This document shows, piece after piece, positions 50,433 to 59,477 of a stretch of DNA of 64,000 nt (position 1 is the stretch's first letter; each line of letters opens with the position of its first letter). Location of the stretch: contig NZ_JAAKZY010000031.1 of assembly GCF_011045015.1 (NCBI RefSeq), positions 1 to 64,000 of the forward strand. Direction: 5' to 3'. Position numbers and translations under genes: made by a program. Below the pieces are notes generated by a model. The model was not told where the DNA came from. It made no database searches and saw only the letters and a list, made by a program, of their open reading frames with translations. Source of the DNA: Streptomyces scabichelini (GTDB lineage: Bacteria; Actinomycetota; Actinomycetes; Streptomycetales; Streptomycetaceae).

Positions 50433-51623
50433 CTACCGCCGTGCCGCCGCCGTCTTCGCGATGGCCTTCGCGATCTTCTGGGCGTCGAGGGCGATTTCGC
50501 GGAACATGCCGCTGATGGGGTTGGTGAAGCCGGTGAAGTACAGGCCGGGGGCGTTCTCCGGGGTGCGCGCGCCATGGACGACCGGCCGCCCGCTTTCGTC
50601 CAGGACGCCGAGGTGTCCGACGATGTCCTCCAGGGCGCGCCGGTAGCCGGTCGCGGCGATGACGACGTCCGGGCCGATCCGGTCGCCGCCCGCGAGGGCG
50701 ACCTTGCCGTCCTCGAAGCCGTCGACGGCGGCCACGACCTCGACCCGGCCCTTGCGTACGGCGTCGATCAGGCCGACGTCCTGCACCGGGATCGCGCCTT
50801 CCTTCACGCGCGAGTAGAGCCCGGTGTCGGGCCGGGGCAGCCCCTGGGCCGACAGGTCCGGCACGCTGATCTTCCCCACCGGCCCGGCCAGCCGGTCCAC
50901 CAGGCCGACCGGCAGCCGCCGTACGAGAATCCCGGTGAGCTGGGTGGGCCAGCCGGCCGTGGACCGGCGCAGGATGTGCGGGGCGGTCCGCACCGCGAGC
51001 CGTACGCGCGAGGCCCCGCCGTCGGCGAGGTCGACGGCGATCTCGGCGCCCGTGTTGCCGATGCCGACGACGAGGACGTCGCGGCCGGCGTAGGGGGCGG
51101 CGTTGCGGTAGTCGCCGGCGTGCAGGAACTCGCCGGTGTACGTGTTGCGGCCGGGCCAGTCGGGCACGTGGGGCGTGTGGTTGTAGCCGGTGGCGATCAC
51201 GACCGCGCTGCCGGTCAGCTCGCGTCCGCCGGTGGCGTGCAGCAGCCAGCCGGTGCCGTCCGCGGCGGGCTCCACGCGGGAGACCTCCACGCCCGTCACG
51301 ACCTCCAGCTCGTGGTGTTCCGCGTACTTCTCCAGATACCGCACCACGTTGTCCCGCGAGACCCAGCGCCCGAAGGAGCGCGGCATCACAAGGCCGGGGA
51401 GGGAGGACAGCCGCCTGGTCGTGTGCAGATGCAGCCGGTCGTAGTGCCGCCGCCAGGAAGCTCCGACGTGCTCGGACTTCTCGAGCACGACGGCTCTCAC
51501 GCCCTGGGAACGCAGCGCGTACGCCGCGGAGAGCCCGCCGGGGCCGCCGCCTATGACGTACACGGGACGGTCCTCGTGGGACGGCACGGCGTGGGACGTC
51601 GAAGTGGATGTCGAGTCGGCCAT
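50433..51623 (-). CDS. Flavin-containing monooxygenase
   Basis: A 396-aa FAD/NADPH protein with VYVIGGGPGGLSAAYALR, VLVVGIGNTGAEIAVDLA and DVVIAATGYRRALEDIVG. Members oxygenate soft nucleophiles or carry out Baeyer-Villiger oxidation. The open frame extends to 51773, but ATG 51623 starts the conserved sequence. It is divergent from the DoxX gene, and a CTGAC-N5-GTCAG site lies between them at 51782-51796, so it probably belongs to the acyl-CoA regulon. Confidence 0.87.
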   Translation of the reverse strand: MADSTSTSTSHAVPSHEDRPVYVIGGGPGGLSAAYALRSQGVRAVVLEKSEHVGASWRRHYDRLHLHTTRRLSSLPGLVMPRSFGRWVSRDNVVRYLEKYAEHHELEVVTGVEVSRVEPAADGTGWLLHATGGRELTGSAVVIATGYNHTPHVPDWPGRNTYTGEFLHAGDYRNAAPYAGRDVLVVGIGNTGAEIAVDLADGGASRVRLAVRTAPHILRRSTAGWPTQLTGILVRRLPVGLVDRLAGPVGKISVPDLSAQGLPRPDTGLYSRVKEGAIPVQDVGLIDAVRKGRVEVVAAVDGFEDGKVALAGGDRIGPDVVIAATGYRRALEDIVGHLGVLDESGRPVVHGARTPENAPGLYFTGFTNPISGMFREIALDAQKIAKAIAKTAAARR

Positions 51624-51781
51624 GTGCCAGAGCGTATTCACGTCGTCACTTGATGGGTCTCGGTCAAGCCCGGAATTGATTGCGAATTGATCACGGCTGT
51701 GGGAGAGATGGGTGGGTTCCGTGGCGTAGGGCTTCCGGAGCGCCCGCACGCGTCTTGCGTCTGTGCCGTCCATGCGCTGAA

Positions 51782-51796
51782 CTGACGTACCGTCAG
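51782..51796. promoter_or_regulatory. Operator-like palindrome (site 4)
   Basis: CTGACGTACCGTCAG in the divergent promoter between the flavin monooxygenase and the DoxX gene, 21 bp before the DoxX start. Confidence 0.78.
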
Positions 51797-51817
51797 ATTC
51801 TCGGCTCGGGAGGCGCC

Positions 51818-52267
51818 ATGGACGCGATCTGGCTCACCGGTGCGGAATGGGTCGCCGTGCTGCGTATCGGCCTCGGGTTGTGGTGGCTGGAGAGCTGGCG
51901 GCACAAGGACAAGAAGGGCTGGTTCGAGCGGGGGACCGGGATCGCCTGGGCTTCGGACGTCGCGGCGAAGCACCGGTGGAACGCCGTGCGCAGCGGCTTC
52001 GACGTCGTCGTCGCGCCCCGGCCGCGGACGATGGCGTACGTCGTCGTCTACGCGGAACTCGCCCTGGGTCTTGGCCTGATCGCCGGCTTCCTGACGCCGA
52101 TCGCCCTGGTCGGCGGGCTGCTCCTCAACCTGCTCTACCTCGTTCTCATGATCCACGACTGGGCCGAGCAGGGACAGAACTCGATGATGGCGCTGATTTC
52201 CCTGGTGGCCCTGTTCGGGATGTCGTGGCAGACGTGGTCGCTCGACAGCGCGCTGGGGCTCTTCTGA
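51818..52267 (+). CDS. DoxX-family membrane protein
   Basis: A 149-aa protein with about four membrane segments (VLRIGLGLWWLESW; AYVVVYAELALGLGLIAGFL; GGLLLNLLYLVLMI; MALISLVALFGMSW), typical of DoxX/TQO small-subunit-like proteins. ATG 51818 follows GGGAGG. It is divergent from the flavin monooxygenase and shares its operator. A role in respiratory electron flow coupled to an oxygenase is possible. Confidence 0.82.
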   Translation: MDAIWLTGAEWVAVLRIGLGLWWLESWRHKDKKGWFERGTGIAWASDVAAKHRWNAVRSGFDVVVAPRPRTMAYVVVYAELALGLGLIAGFLTPIALVGGLLLNLLYLVLMIHDWAEQGQNSMMALISLVALFGMSWQTWSLDSALGLF

Positions 52268-52335
52268 GGGGATTCTGAGGGGATGGGGCCAGTGGGCGGG
52301 TGTGATGCGCGGGGTTCGGTGGATGTTGTGAGGGG

Positions 52336-52758
52336 GTGGGTTCGGTGGATGTGACGGGGACGCGGTTCGATGTGCCGGAGGTGGATGCCTTCACGCGGCC
52401 GTACTGGGGGGCGGCCGCCCGGGGGCAGTTGCTCGTGCGGCGGTGCGAGGAGTGCGGGCGCGCCCACCACTACCCCCGCGAGTTCTGCCCGCACTGCTGG
52501 AGCGAGGACGTGGCCTGGGAGCAGGCGAGCGGCCGTGCCACGCTCTACACCTGGTCCGTCGTCCACCGCAACGACCTGCCGCCCTTCGGCGAGCGCACCC
52601 CGTACGTCGCTGCCGTCGTCGATCTCGCGGAGGGGCCGCGGATGATGACCGAGGTCGTGGAGTGCGAGGCCGACGCGCTGCGGGTCGGGATGGGGCTGGA
52701 GGTGGCGTTTCGAGAGGCGGGGGAGGTCGTCGTTCCGGTGTTCCGGCCCCAGATGTGA
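52336..52758 (+). CDS. Zn-ribbon/OB-fold protein (DUF35)
   Basis: A 140-aa protein. A rubredoxin-like zinc ribbon (CEECGRAHHYPREFCPHC) leads into an OB-fold (TLYTWSVVHRNDLPPFGERT). DUF35 proteins bind CoA and pair with thiolase-like proteins in side-chain degradation. The non-adjacent thiolase at 56977-58164 is the natural partner. The start is GTG 52336 with GAGGG upstream, 68 bp after DoxX. Confidence 0.88.
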   Translation: MGSVDVTGTRFDVPEVDAFTRPYWGAAARGQLLVRRCEECGRAHHYPREFCPHCWSEDVAWEQASGRATLYTWSVVHRNDLPPFGERTPYVAAVVDLAEGPRMMTEVVECEADALRVGMGLEVAFREAGEVVVPVFRPQM

Positions 52759-52789
52759 GGCGTGGGGACGTACGAGTTTCAATGGAACG

Positions 52790-53395
52790 ATGGCCCATCT
52801 CCACGAGCGGTTCCTCGTCAATCCCTTCCCCGAACTGCACGGTCACGGCCTGCGGTTGCGCTATTGGGACGCCGAGTCCGACCCCGACGTCGAGGCGTGG
52901 CTGCGCGGCCTGACCGACCCGGAGTACCGGCGCTGGAACGCCCCGTTCCAGACGATCACGGACAACGAGGGCGCCCGGGATGCGCTCCGCTCGCGGGCCG
53001 AGAGTGCGGCGGACGGCAGCGGCGCCTCCTTCCGCGTCACGGACGCGGCCACCGGCGCGACGCTCGGCCACATCGGCGTCAACGACATCAACACCGTCAC
53101 GCGCTGCGCCCGCGTCGGCTACTGGGTCCTGCCGGAGGCCCGCGGCCGCCACGTCGCCACCCGGGCGCTCATGCTCGCCTCCCGCTGGGCCCTCACCGAC
53201 CTCGGCCTCCACCGCCTGGAGTTGGGCCACGCCCTCGGCCACGACGCCTCCTGCCACATCGCGGAACGCTGCGGTTTCCGCCACGAGGGCACGCTGCGCG
53301 ACGCGATGTTCGAGGCGGACCGGCACGACACGTTCCGGGACGTGCACCTGCACGCCCGGATCGCCACGGATCCGGAGCCCTCCGCTCCGCGATGA
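52790..53395 (+). CDS. GNAT acetyltransferase (RimJ/RimL-like)
   Basis: A 201-aa N-acetyltransferase with GATLGHIGVNDINTV, VGYWVLPEARGRHVATRA (acetyl-CoA loop) and LELGHALGHDASCHIAERCG. The fold matches RimJ/RimL-type enzymes that acetylate protein N-termini or small amines. It starts 31 bp after the DUF35 gene; whether it belongs to the same operon is uncertain. Confidence 0.85.
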   Translation: MAHLHERFLVNPFPELHGHGLRLRYWDAESDPDVEAWLRGLTDPEYRRWNAPFQTITDNEGARDALRSRAESAADGSGASFRVTDAATGATLGHIGVNDINTVTRCARVGYWVLPEARGRHVATRALMLASRWALTDLGLHRLELGHALGHDASCHIAERCGFRHEGTLRDAMFEADRHDTFRDVHLHARIATDPEPSAPR

Positions 53396-53509
53396 GCTGA
53401 GGGGCCTCAGGGTCTGCGGGCCTTCAGGGCCTTGCTGCCCCGCGCGGCCTGCCGCCTCGCACGGCCTGCAGCCCCGCACGCCCTGCCACCCCTCAGAACC
53501 TGCGTGCCC

Positions 53510-54166
53510 TCACGGCCACAGCAGCTGCCTGGCCCAGCCTCCGTCCGTACGGCGATAGTCGAGCCGTACGTGCCGTCGCCGGGCGTCTCCCTGGAAGAAC
53601 TCCACCTCGTCCGGCTGGACGCGGTACAGGGTCCAGGTCGGGGCCGTCGCGTCCGGCTCGTGCTGGGCGTGTTCCCAGGCGGACTCCGATGCACGTGCCA
53701 ACTCGCCGACGGAGTCCAGCACTTCGCTCTGGTGGCCGACCAGGGCCGCCGCCAGGGCGCCGGTCGAGCGGGCGTGCAGGTCCGCCTGGGCCTCCGTCGG
53801 CGAAGCGACGGCCACCGGTCCGCGTACGCGGACCTGCCGTCCCTGTACGGGCCAGTAGAAGCCGAGTGCCGCGTACGGACGACCGGCCAGTTGGCGTCCT
53901 TTGCGGCTGCTCGAGTGTGTCGCGAAGGACCAGCCGTTCGCGTCCGCGCCGTGCAGCATCACCGTGCGGACGTCGGGCAGACCGTCCGCGTCCGCCGTCG
54001 CGAGCGACATGGTGTGCGGCTCGGTCTGACCGGCCGCCGCGGCTTCCGCGAGCCAGCGCGCGAAGAGGGGCAGGGGCTCGTCAGGGGCCTCGGCCGGGTC
54101 GAAGGCGGGCAGCTCCGTGTCCCACACGCGCAGCGAACGCAGGAGCTCGTGAAGATCCGTTTCCAT
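53510..54166 (-). CDS. Pyridoxamine-phosphate-oxidase-like FMN protein
   Basis: A 218-aa split-barrel flavoprotein resembling PdxH: PHTMSLATADADGLPDVRTV, then WSFATHSSSRKGRQLAGRP (FMN phosphate contacts), then QVRVRGPVAVASPTEAQADL and a C-terminal dimerisation part (WARQLLWP). A true PdxH usually has RLxP near the end; here it reads RQLLWP, so a related activity is possible. Confidence 0.82.
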   Translation of the reverse strand: METDLHELLRSLRVWDTELPAFDPAEAPDEPLPLFARWLAEAAAAGQTEPHTMSLATADADGLPDVRTVMLHGADANGWSFATHSSSRKGRQLAGRPYAALGFYWPVQGRQVRVRGPVAVASPTEAQADLHARSTGALAAALVGHQSEVLDSVGELARASESAWEHAQHEPDATAPTWTLYRVQPDEVEFFQGDARRRHVRLDYRRTDGGWARQLLWP

Positions 54167-54233
54167 ACGGGGAGTATCGCCGGACGAGCGGGCGGCAGAG
54201 GCGAGAGTGCGGCGGCTCGGGTGTGATTCGCCC

Positions 54234-54659
54234 TCAGACCGTGCCGAGGTCCGACGAGAGCCAGTGTTCGGGTCGCATGCGGATGACCAACTGCTCGCCG
54301 TGTTCCTTCCAGGCGAAGTCGACGTAGCCGTCGACCTTGTCGGCCGGGAGGTAGCGGGCGGAGATTTCCCGGAGATGCTCGATGGTGGCGGGGGTCGTGT
54401 CGATGACCGGCCCCTCGATCGACACGTAGCGGATGGTGGGTTCGAGCCGGTCGATCATCAGGGAGAACCGGCCCGCCGCCCCGATCAGCTGGTTCTTGCG
54501 GGAGTCGACTCCGGTCAGGATCCACACGGTGCCGTCGGACTCGTACTGGTACCAGATCGGCACCGTGAGCGGGGCCCGTCCCTCCCCGGCGTCCACCGCG
54601 AACGCGGCGACGTGGGGCTCGGCCAGGAACTGCTCACGCTCTTCGCGGCTCAGGGCCAT
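54234..54659 (-). CDS. PPOX-class split-barrel protein (F420- or flavin-binding)
   Basis: A 141-aa protein: REEREQFLAEPHVAAFAVDA, APLTVPIWYQYESDG, VWILTGVDSRKNQLI and PTIRYVSIEGPVIDTTPATI. This pattern fits the actinobacterial PPOX family whose members use F420 or FMN. The substrate is unknown. The stop is 67 bp from the neighbouring PdxH-like gene on the same strand. Confidence 0.8.
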   Translation of the reverse strand: MALSREEREQFLAEPHVAAFAVDAGEGRAPLTVPIWYQYESDGTVWILTGVDSRKNQLIGAAGRFSLMIDRLEPTIRYVSIEGPVIDTTPATIEHLREISARYLPADKVDGYVDFAWKEHGEQLVIRMRPEHWLSSDLGTV

Positions 54660-54833
54660 GTCGGTCTCCTTCGGCTTCTCCAGTGGTGTGGACGCGGACG
54701 TCTTTGTCGTCTCCGTACCGTTTCCGTGTTATCTCCGTCAGCGGATCCGGCACCACTGCGTATTCCGAACACCCCGGTGGGCCGAGGCGGCCGAGGAGGC
54801 CGCCTCGGCCCACAAGGGTGGCTCATGGCTCGG

Positions 54834-56525
54834 TTACCGTCCCGTCCCCCGAGTGACGTGGAAGATGCCCCAGGTGAGGTGCGCATCCCGGCCACCGTCG
54901 ACCCAGCGGGTGAGGCCCTTCTTCATCTGGACGAGGTAGTCGGAGCTGACCTCGTCCGCCAAGCCGTTCGCCTCCTGGTTCTCGGTCTCCTTCAGGACCC
55001 GGCCGTAGTGGGCCACCAGGTGCTCGCGGAGCTCCTCGAAGCCGTCGGCCACACCGTCGGCCGAGCCGCCGTCGGCCGGGGTGAAGCCGAGGCGGGCCAA
55101 CTCACGGGTGTAGAAGGCCGGGGAGCCCATGTCGTCCAGGTGGATACGGTCCAGGATCGGCTGCAGTACGGCACTGGGGCAGTCGTCCGCCGCCATCGGA
55201 TCCGTGAAGATGAGGTGGCCGCCGGGGCGCAGTACGCGCGCGGCCTCCTCCAGGACACGGGCCCGGTTGCCGCTGTGCAGGAAGGCGTCCTGGGACCAGA
55301 CGACGTCGACCTCGCCGTCCGGGTAGGGGATCGCCTCGAAGGAGCCGTCCACCACCTCGATGCGGTCGGCGAGGCCACGGGCGGCGTTCAGCTCTCTGTG
55401 CCGCTCGTTCTCCACCTCGCTGAGGTTGAGCGCGAGGACCCGGCAGCCGTACGTCTCGGCCAGATAGCGGGCCGAACCGCCGAAGCCCGAGCCGAGGTCG
55501 AGCACCACGGAGTCCTCGGTCAGCTCCAGCTTCGAGGCCATCCGCTCGACGGTGCGGCGGCTGGCCTCCGCGATGGTGTCGCCGGGGCGTTCGTAGAGGC
55601 CGATGTGGATGTCCTCGCCGCCCCACACGCGGGCATAGAAGGCGTCGGCGTCGGGCGAGTTGTAGTAACTGCGGGCCGCCCTGACCGCGCCCACGTACGC
55701 GCCCTCCCCGCCCCCTTCCGTCTCCATCCGGTACTCCTTCTCCGCCACGTGGATGAAGAAGTCCGGCTGCTCGTCGCGGTAGGTGTGCTGGAAGTCGCCG
55801 TAGGTCTCGATGTGCTGGAAGCCCACCTCGGACATGAGCCGGCGGGTGTAGTCCTTCCGCAGCGGGAACATGTTGAGGTGGTAGACGGAGTCGTCCGGGA
55901 AGTCGTACCGCATGCGGCACAGCCCCTCGTCGACGTACTCGGGCGCCACGGCGACATCCTCGCCGCAGTAGTAGTACGTGTGCTTGCTCGAGTATCCCCG
56001 GTCCAGAATCGCGTCGTAGTTCCGCTGATCCAGGACGAGAATTCCGTCGTGCTTCAGCATCGCGTAGAACTCGGCCAGCGCCCTGCGCCGGTCACGTTCC
56101 GAGAAGAGATGCGTGAACGAGTTGCCGAGACAGACGATGGCGTCGTACTCACCGTGCACATCCCGGTTGAGCCAGCGCCAGTCCGCCTGGACGACGCGCA
56201 GGATGTGGTCGCCCCTGCGCATTCCGTTCTCGAAGGCGCGCGCCAGCATGTCGGCGCTGCCGTCCGCACTGACGGTGTCGAACCCGGCCTCCAACAGCCG
56301 TACGGAATGAAAGCCGGTGCCTGTCGCGACATCGAGTACGCTCTTCACGCCCCGACTGCGCAGCAGGTCGATGAAGAATTTACCTTCGCTCTCCGCCCTC
56401 TTTTCCCAGTCTATGAGCGAATCCCACTTCTCGACGAAGCTGGGTGTGTACTCCTCGGTGTAATGGCCGGTTTCTCGTACTTCGACGGGATTGTTTCCGA
56501 ATTTCTGATCCGGACGCGCGAAAAT
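54834..56525 (-). CDS. Fused glycine/sarcosine and sarcosine/dimethylglycine methyltransferase; non-standard start
   Basis: Two SAM methyltransferase domains in one chain: motif I VLDVATGTGFHSVRL (N-terminal) and VVLDLGSGFGGSARYLA (C-terminal). The blocks NADWRWLNRD-like VVQADWRWLNRDVHGEYDAI and GGEDIHIGLYERPGDTI match GSMT-SDMT fusions that make betaine from glycine in three steps, for osmoprotection. Homology continues upstream of GTG 56348 (FGNNPVEVRETGHYTEEY), but that stretch has no ATG, GTG or TTG back to a stop. ATT 56525, 6 bases after GGAAGG, would give 563 aa, the expected length. Otherwise a mutation or sequence error removed the start. Confidence 0.8.
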   Translation of the reverse strand: MFARPDQKFGNNPVEVRETGHYTEEYTPSFVEKWDSLIDWEKRAESEGKFFIDLLRSRGVKSVLDVATGTGFHSVRLLEAGFDTVSADGSADMLARAFENGMRRGDHILRVVQADWRWLNRDVHGEYDAIVCLGNSFTHLFSERDRRRALAEFYAMLKHDGILVLDQRNYDAILDRGYSSKHTYYYCGEDVAVAPEYVDEGLCRMRYDFPDDSVYHLNMFPLRKDYTRRLMSEVGFQHIETYGDFQHTYRDEQPDFFIHVAEKEYRMETEGGGEGAYVGAVRAARSYYNSPDADAFYARVWGGEDIHIGLYERPGDTIAEASRRTVERMASKLELTEDSVVLDLGSGFGGSARYLAETYGCRVLALNLSEVENERHRELNAARGLADRIEVVDGSFEAIPYPDGEVDVVWSQDAFLHSGNRARVLEEAARVLRPGGHLIFTDPMAADDCPSAVLQPILDRIHLDDMGSPAFYTRELARLGFTPADGGSADGVADGFEELREHLVAHYGRVLKETENQEANGLADEVSSDYLVQMKKGLTRWVDGGRDAHLTWGIFHVTRGTGR

Positions 56526-56976
56526 GGCGAAACCTTCCGTTGTCGGGCTGATGGCCGGCGGCGCGGGTACCTGGAGATCGACGAGCGCATACCCCGAGTC
56601 GCGGAAGCCATGCCCCTCCGGGGCGCGGTGTCTGGTGCCACAGGGCGGTGGCCATCACTGTCAACTGCACGACGATCACCCTGTGCGGCAGCTCCGCGTC
56701 CACGAACTCCCCGACCTCGGGTGCGCCACAACGCCAGCTCAACACCGGCTCAACACCGGCTCAGGGGGCACGCGTTGCCGTCCGGCTCGCCCCGGGGGCA
56801 GCAGCAAATACGTCCACCGTCCACCCGGGACCCGCCGCACGACGGGCCCGGGACCGGCCGTCCGTGAGCACGGCGAGGTGATGCAGCACGGCTTCTCCGC
56901 GTACGCCTCGCACGCGGCTGGCGTCGAAGTGGACGCCTATGAGGCAGAGTTGGACTGGAGGGATCTGTCCCGTCGC
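56526..56976. other. Gap between the betaine methyltransferase and thiolase genes
   Basis: These 451 bp contain no convincing gene. The only structure seen is a short direct repeat, CTCAACACCGG twice near 56738-56760. The long frames crossing it look like antisense shadows. Confidence 0.55.
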
Positions 56977-58164
56977 TCACCCCCGCCCCAGCACCACCGT
57001 CCCCGAAGAGCAGAACCACCCACCCGTACCGGACGCGACCGCCAGCCGGGGCAACTCCCCGTCCCGTCGCCGTACTTGGCGCGCCCCCGCCTCCCCCCGC
57101 AACTGCCGCACCGCCTCCACCAGCAGGAACAGGCCTCGCATGCCCGGGTGTTGGGCCGACAGCCCGCCCCCGTCCGTGTTCACCGGCAGATCCCCGCTCA
57201 CCAGCAGCCGTCCCTTCTCGACGAACGCGCCGCCTTCGCCCTTCTCGCAGAAGCCCAGGTCCTCCAGGGTCACGAGGGTCATGTAGGTGAAGGCGTCGTA
57301 GATCTGCGCCATGTCCACCTCGTCCGGGCGGACTCCCGCCCGCTCGAAGGCGGTCCGTCCGCTCACCGCCGCCGGGGACACCGTGAAGTCGGACCACTCG
57401 GACATGGTGGTGTGGGAGACGTGTTCGCCGGTGCCGAGGATCCACGCCGGGGGAGTACGGCAGTCCCGTACGTACTCCTCGGCCGCCAGCAGTACCGCCG
57501 CGCCGCCGTCGGAACGTATGCAGCAGTGGAGCTTGGTGAAGGGGTCCGCGATCATCGGCCCGGACAGGACGTCCTCGACCGTGATCGGGGCGCGGAACAT
57601 CGCCTCGTCGTTCAGGGCGGCGTTCGCCCGGGCCTGGACGGCCACCGAGGCGAGCTGTTCCAGTGTCGTCCCGTACTGGTGCATATGGCGGCGGGCCGCC
57701 ATCGCGTACTTCGCGATCAGGGTATGCCCGTACGGGACCTCGAACTGGAGCGGGCCCCGTGCGCCGAACGACAGGTTGCCCGTACGACGGCCCGCCTTGA
57801 TGTCCGCGCGGGCCGTCGACCCGTACACCAGCAGGACGGCGTTCGCGTGTCCGGCGGCGATCGCGTCCGCCGCGTGGGCCGCCATGACCTCCCAGGTCGA
57901 GCCGCCCACCGACGTCGAGTCGACCCACCTCGGCTTCAGGCCCAGATACTCCGCCACCTCGATGGGCGCGAGCGTGCCGAGGCCGGCCGACGCGAAGCCG
58001 TCGACGACGTCACGGGTCAGGCCCGAGTCGGCCAGGGCTCGGCGGGCCGCCTGCGCGTGCAGGGTGTACGGGGTCGCCTCGTCCACGCGGCCGCAGTCGG
58101 AGAGGGAGACGCCGACCACGGCCACCTTGCGGTTCCCTGGAGTCCTTGGAGTCCCTGGAGTCAT
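56977..58164 (-). CDS. Thiolase-family protein (SCP-x/lipid-transfer type)
   Basis: A 395-aa thiolase superfamily protein: VDSTSVGGSTWEVMAAHAAD (where classical thiolases have Cys; here the Ser-Gly-Gly-Ser version), LHCCIRSDGGAAVLLA, DMAQIYDAFTYMTLVTLED and LPVNTDGGGLSAQHPGMRG with the catalytic His. Lipid-transfer thiolases cleave or add acyl side chains and usually work with a DUF35 partner, encoded here at 52336. Site 5 lies 5 bp upstream of the ATG. Confidence 0.88.
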   Translation of the reverse strand: MTPGTPRTPGNRKVAVVGVSLSDCGRVDEATPYTLHAQAARRALADSGLTRDVVDGFASAGLGTLAPIEVAEYLGLKPRWVDSTSVGGSTWEVMAAHAADAIAAGHANAVLLVYGSTARADIKAGRRTGNLSFGARGPLQFEVPYGHTLIAKYAMAARRHMHQYGTTLEQLASVAVQARANAALNDEAMFRAPITVEDVLSGPMIADPFTKLHCCIRSDGGAAVLLAAEEYVRDCRTPPAWILGTGEHVSHTTMSEWSDFTVSPAAVSGRTAFERAGVRPDEVDMAQIYDAFTYMTLVTLEDLGFCEKGEGGAFVEKGRLLVSGDLPVNTDGGGLSAQHPGMRGLFLLVEAVRQLRGEAGARQVRRRDGELPRLAVASGTGGWFCSSGTVVLGRG

Positions 58165-58168
58165 GAAT

Positions 58169-58183
58169 CTGACGGTACATCAG
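58169..58183. promoter_or_regulatory. Operator-like palindrome (site 5)
   Basis: CTGACGGTACATCAG (one mismatch), 5 bp upstream of the thiolase start. Confidence 0.72.
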
Positions 58184-58242
58184 ATAGTTGGGTGCCAGGG
58201 AGGCCGTCGTGCCCCTGTGCATCTCGCGAGTGCCGCTCTAAC

Positions 58243-58257
58243 ATGACGCGCCGTCAG
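58243..58257. promoter_or_regulatory. Operator-like palindrome (site 6)
   Basis: ATGACGCGCCGTCAG (one mismatch), 21 bp upstream of the acyl-CoA dehydrogenase start, in the divergent thiolase promoter region. Confidence 0.72.
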
Positions 58258-58277
58258 ATCCCGAGGAGGAGTGGCCC

Positions 58278-59477
58278 ATGGACGCCCGCTTCACCGCCGA
58301 ACAGGACGAGATCCGCCGCACCCTCCGTGAGCTGCTCCTCAAACGCTGCGGTCCGGAGGAGGTCAGGGCTGCCGTGGGGACCACGGACGGTTACGACCCC
58401 GCCCTCTGGGACGCCCTCGCCGGGCAGCTCGGACTGCCCGACCTCGCGCTCCCCGAGGCGTACGGCGGTGTCGGCGGCTGCTCGATGACCGAACTCGCCT
58501 TGGCGAGTGAGGAGTTGGGGCGCACTCTCGCCCCCTCGCCCCTGCTCGCCACCGCCGTGCTGAGCGCGCCCCTGCTCCTCGCCCTCGGTACCGAAACCCA
58601 GCGCGCCACGCTCCTCCCGCGCCTCTCCTCCGGCGAGCTGACCGCCGCCCTCGCCGTGCCCGGCGCGTGCCTCACCGCCGCCCTCGGGCTGACCGGCGAC
58701 AACCACGGCGACTGGGCGGGTGGCGGCCGGGCGGGCGGCGTACAGGCCAAGCGTTCGGAAGGAGGCGCCTGGCGGCTGTACGGGCAGGTCGACCAGGTGC
58801 TGGACGGGCACAGCGCGGGGCTGCTGATCGTGGCCGCTCACGCCGGGGGGTTCGCCCGGTCCCGCACGCTGCTGTTCCTCGTACGGGAAGGCGGCGACGG
58901 GCTCGTACGCGTACGGCAGACGTCCCTCGACGAGACGCGACCACAGGCACGTATACAACTCCGGGACGTGGAAGCCGAATTGCTCGGGGACGAGTCCGCC
59001 GACGTGGCGGGCGCGCTGGCCGGCATCGGGGACGCGGCTGCCGCCGTCCTCGCCACGGAGGCCGTCGGCGCAGCCGATCGCGTACTGGAGCGGACCGTCG
59101 AGTACGTCAAGCAGCGTGAGCAGTTCGGGCGGGCCATCGGGTCGTTCCAGGCGGTCAAGCACCGGCTGGCGGACCTGTACGTACAGGTCCAGGCGGCCCG
59201 CTCGGCCGCCTACTACGCGGCCTGGGCGACGGCCGCGCCCTCGGGTGGGGAGCGGGTCGGCGGGCTCGCGCTGGCGCAGGCCCTGGAGGCGCTGCGCGCC
59301 ACCGCGTCCGAGGGAGTGCAGCTGCACGGTGGAATCGGGTTCACTTGGGAACACGAGGCACATCTGTACTTCAAGCGGGCGGCCGGCGACGAGCTCCTCT
59401 TCGGTCCTGTACACCGGCTGAGGGCGTATGCGGCGGAGGAAGCGCGGCTGTTCGGCGGCGGGGAGGTGGCGGTCTGA
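58278..59477 (+). CDS. Acyl-CoA dehydrogenase
   Basis: A 399-aa flavoprotein: LPDLALPEAYGGVGGCSMTE, EYVKQREQFGRAIGSFQAVK, and the C-terminal VQLHGGIGFTWEHEAHLYFK. The arrangement fits the dehydrogenases that often act as heteromers on steroid or cyclic acyl side chains. The ATG follows GAGGAG. It is divergent from the thiolase and overlaps the next gene as TGATG. Confidence 0.92.
   Translation: MDARFTAEQDEIRRTLRELLLKRCGPEEVRAAVGTTDGYDPALWDALAGQLGLPDLALPEAYGGVGGCSMTELALASEELGRTLAPSPLLATAVLSAPLLLALGTETQRATLLPRLSSGELTAALAVPGACLTAALGLTGDNHGDWAGGGRAGGVQAKRSEGGAWRLYGQVDQVLDGHSAGLLIVAAHAGGFARSRTLLFLVREGGDGLVRVRQTSLDETRPQARIQLRDVEAELLGDESADVAGALAGIGDAAAAVLATEAVGAADRVLERTVEYVKQREQFGRAIGSFQAVKHRLADLYVQVQAARSAAYYAAWATAAPSGGERVGGLALAQALEALRATASEGVQLHGGIGFTWEHEAHLYFKRAAGDELLFGPVHRLRAYAAEEARLFGGGEVAV

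Noticed and set aside
54207..56867. Long rightward open frame of 886 codons opposite the betaine methyltransferase
   Set aside because: It is the high-GC antisense shadow of the methyltransferase and PPOX genes, with low-complexity composition and no motif.
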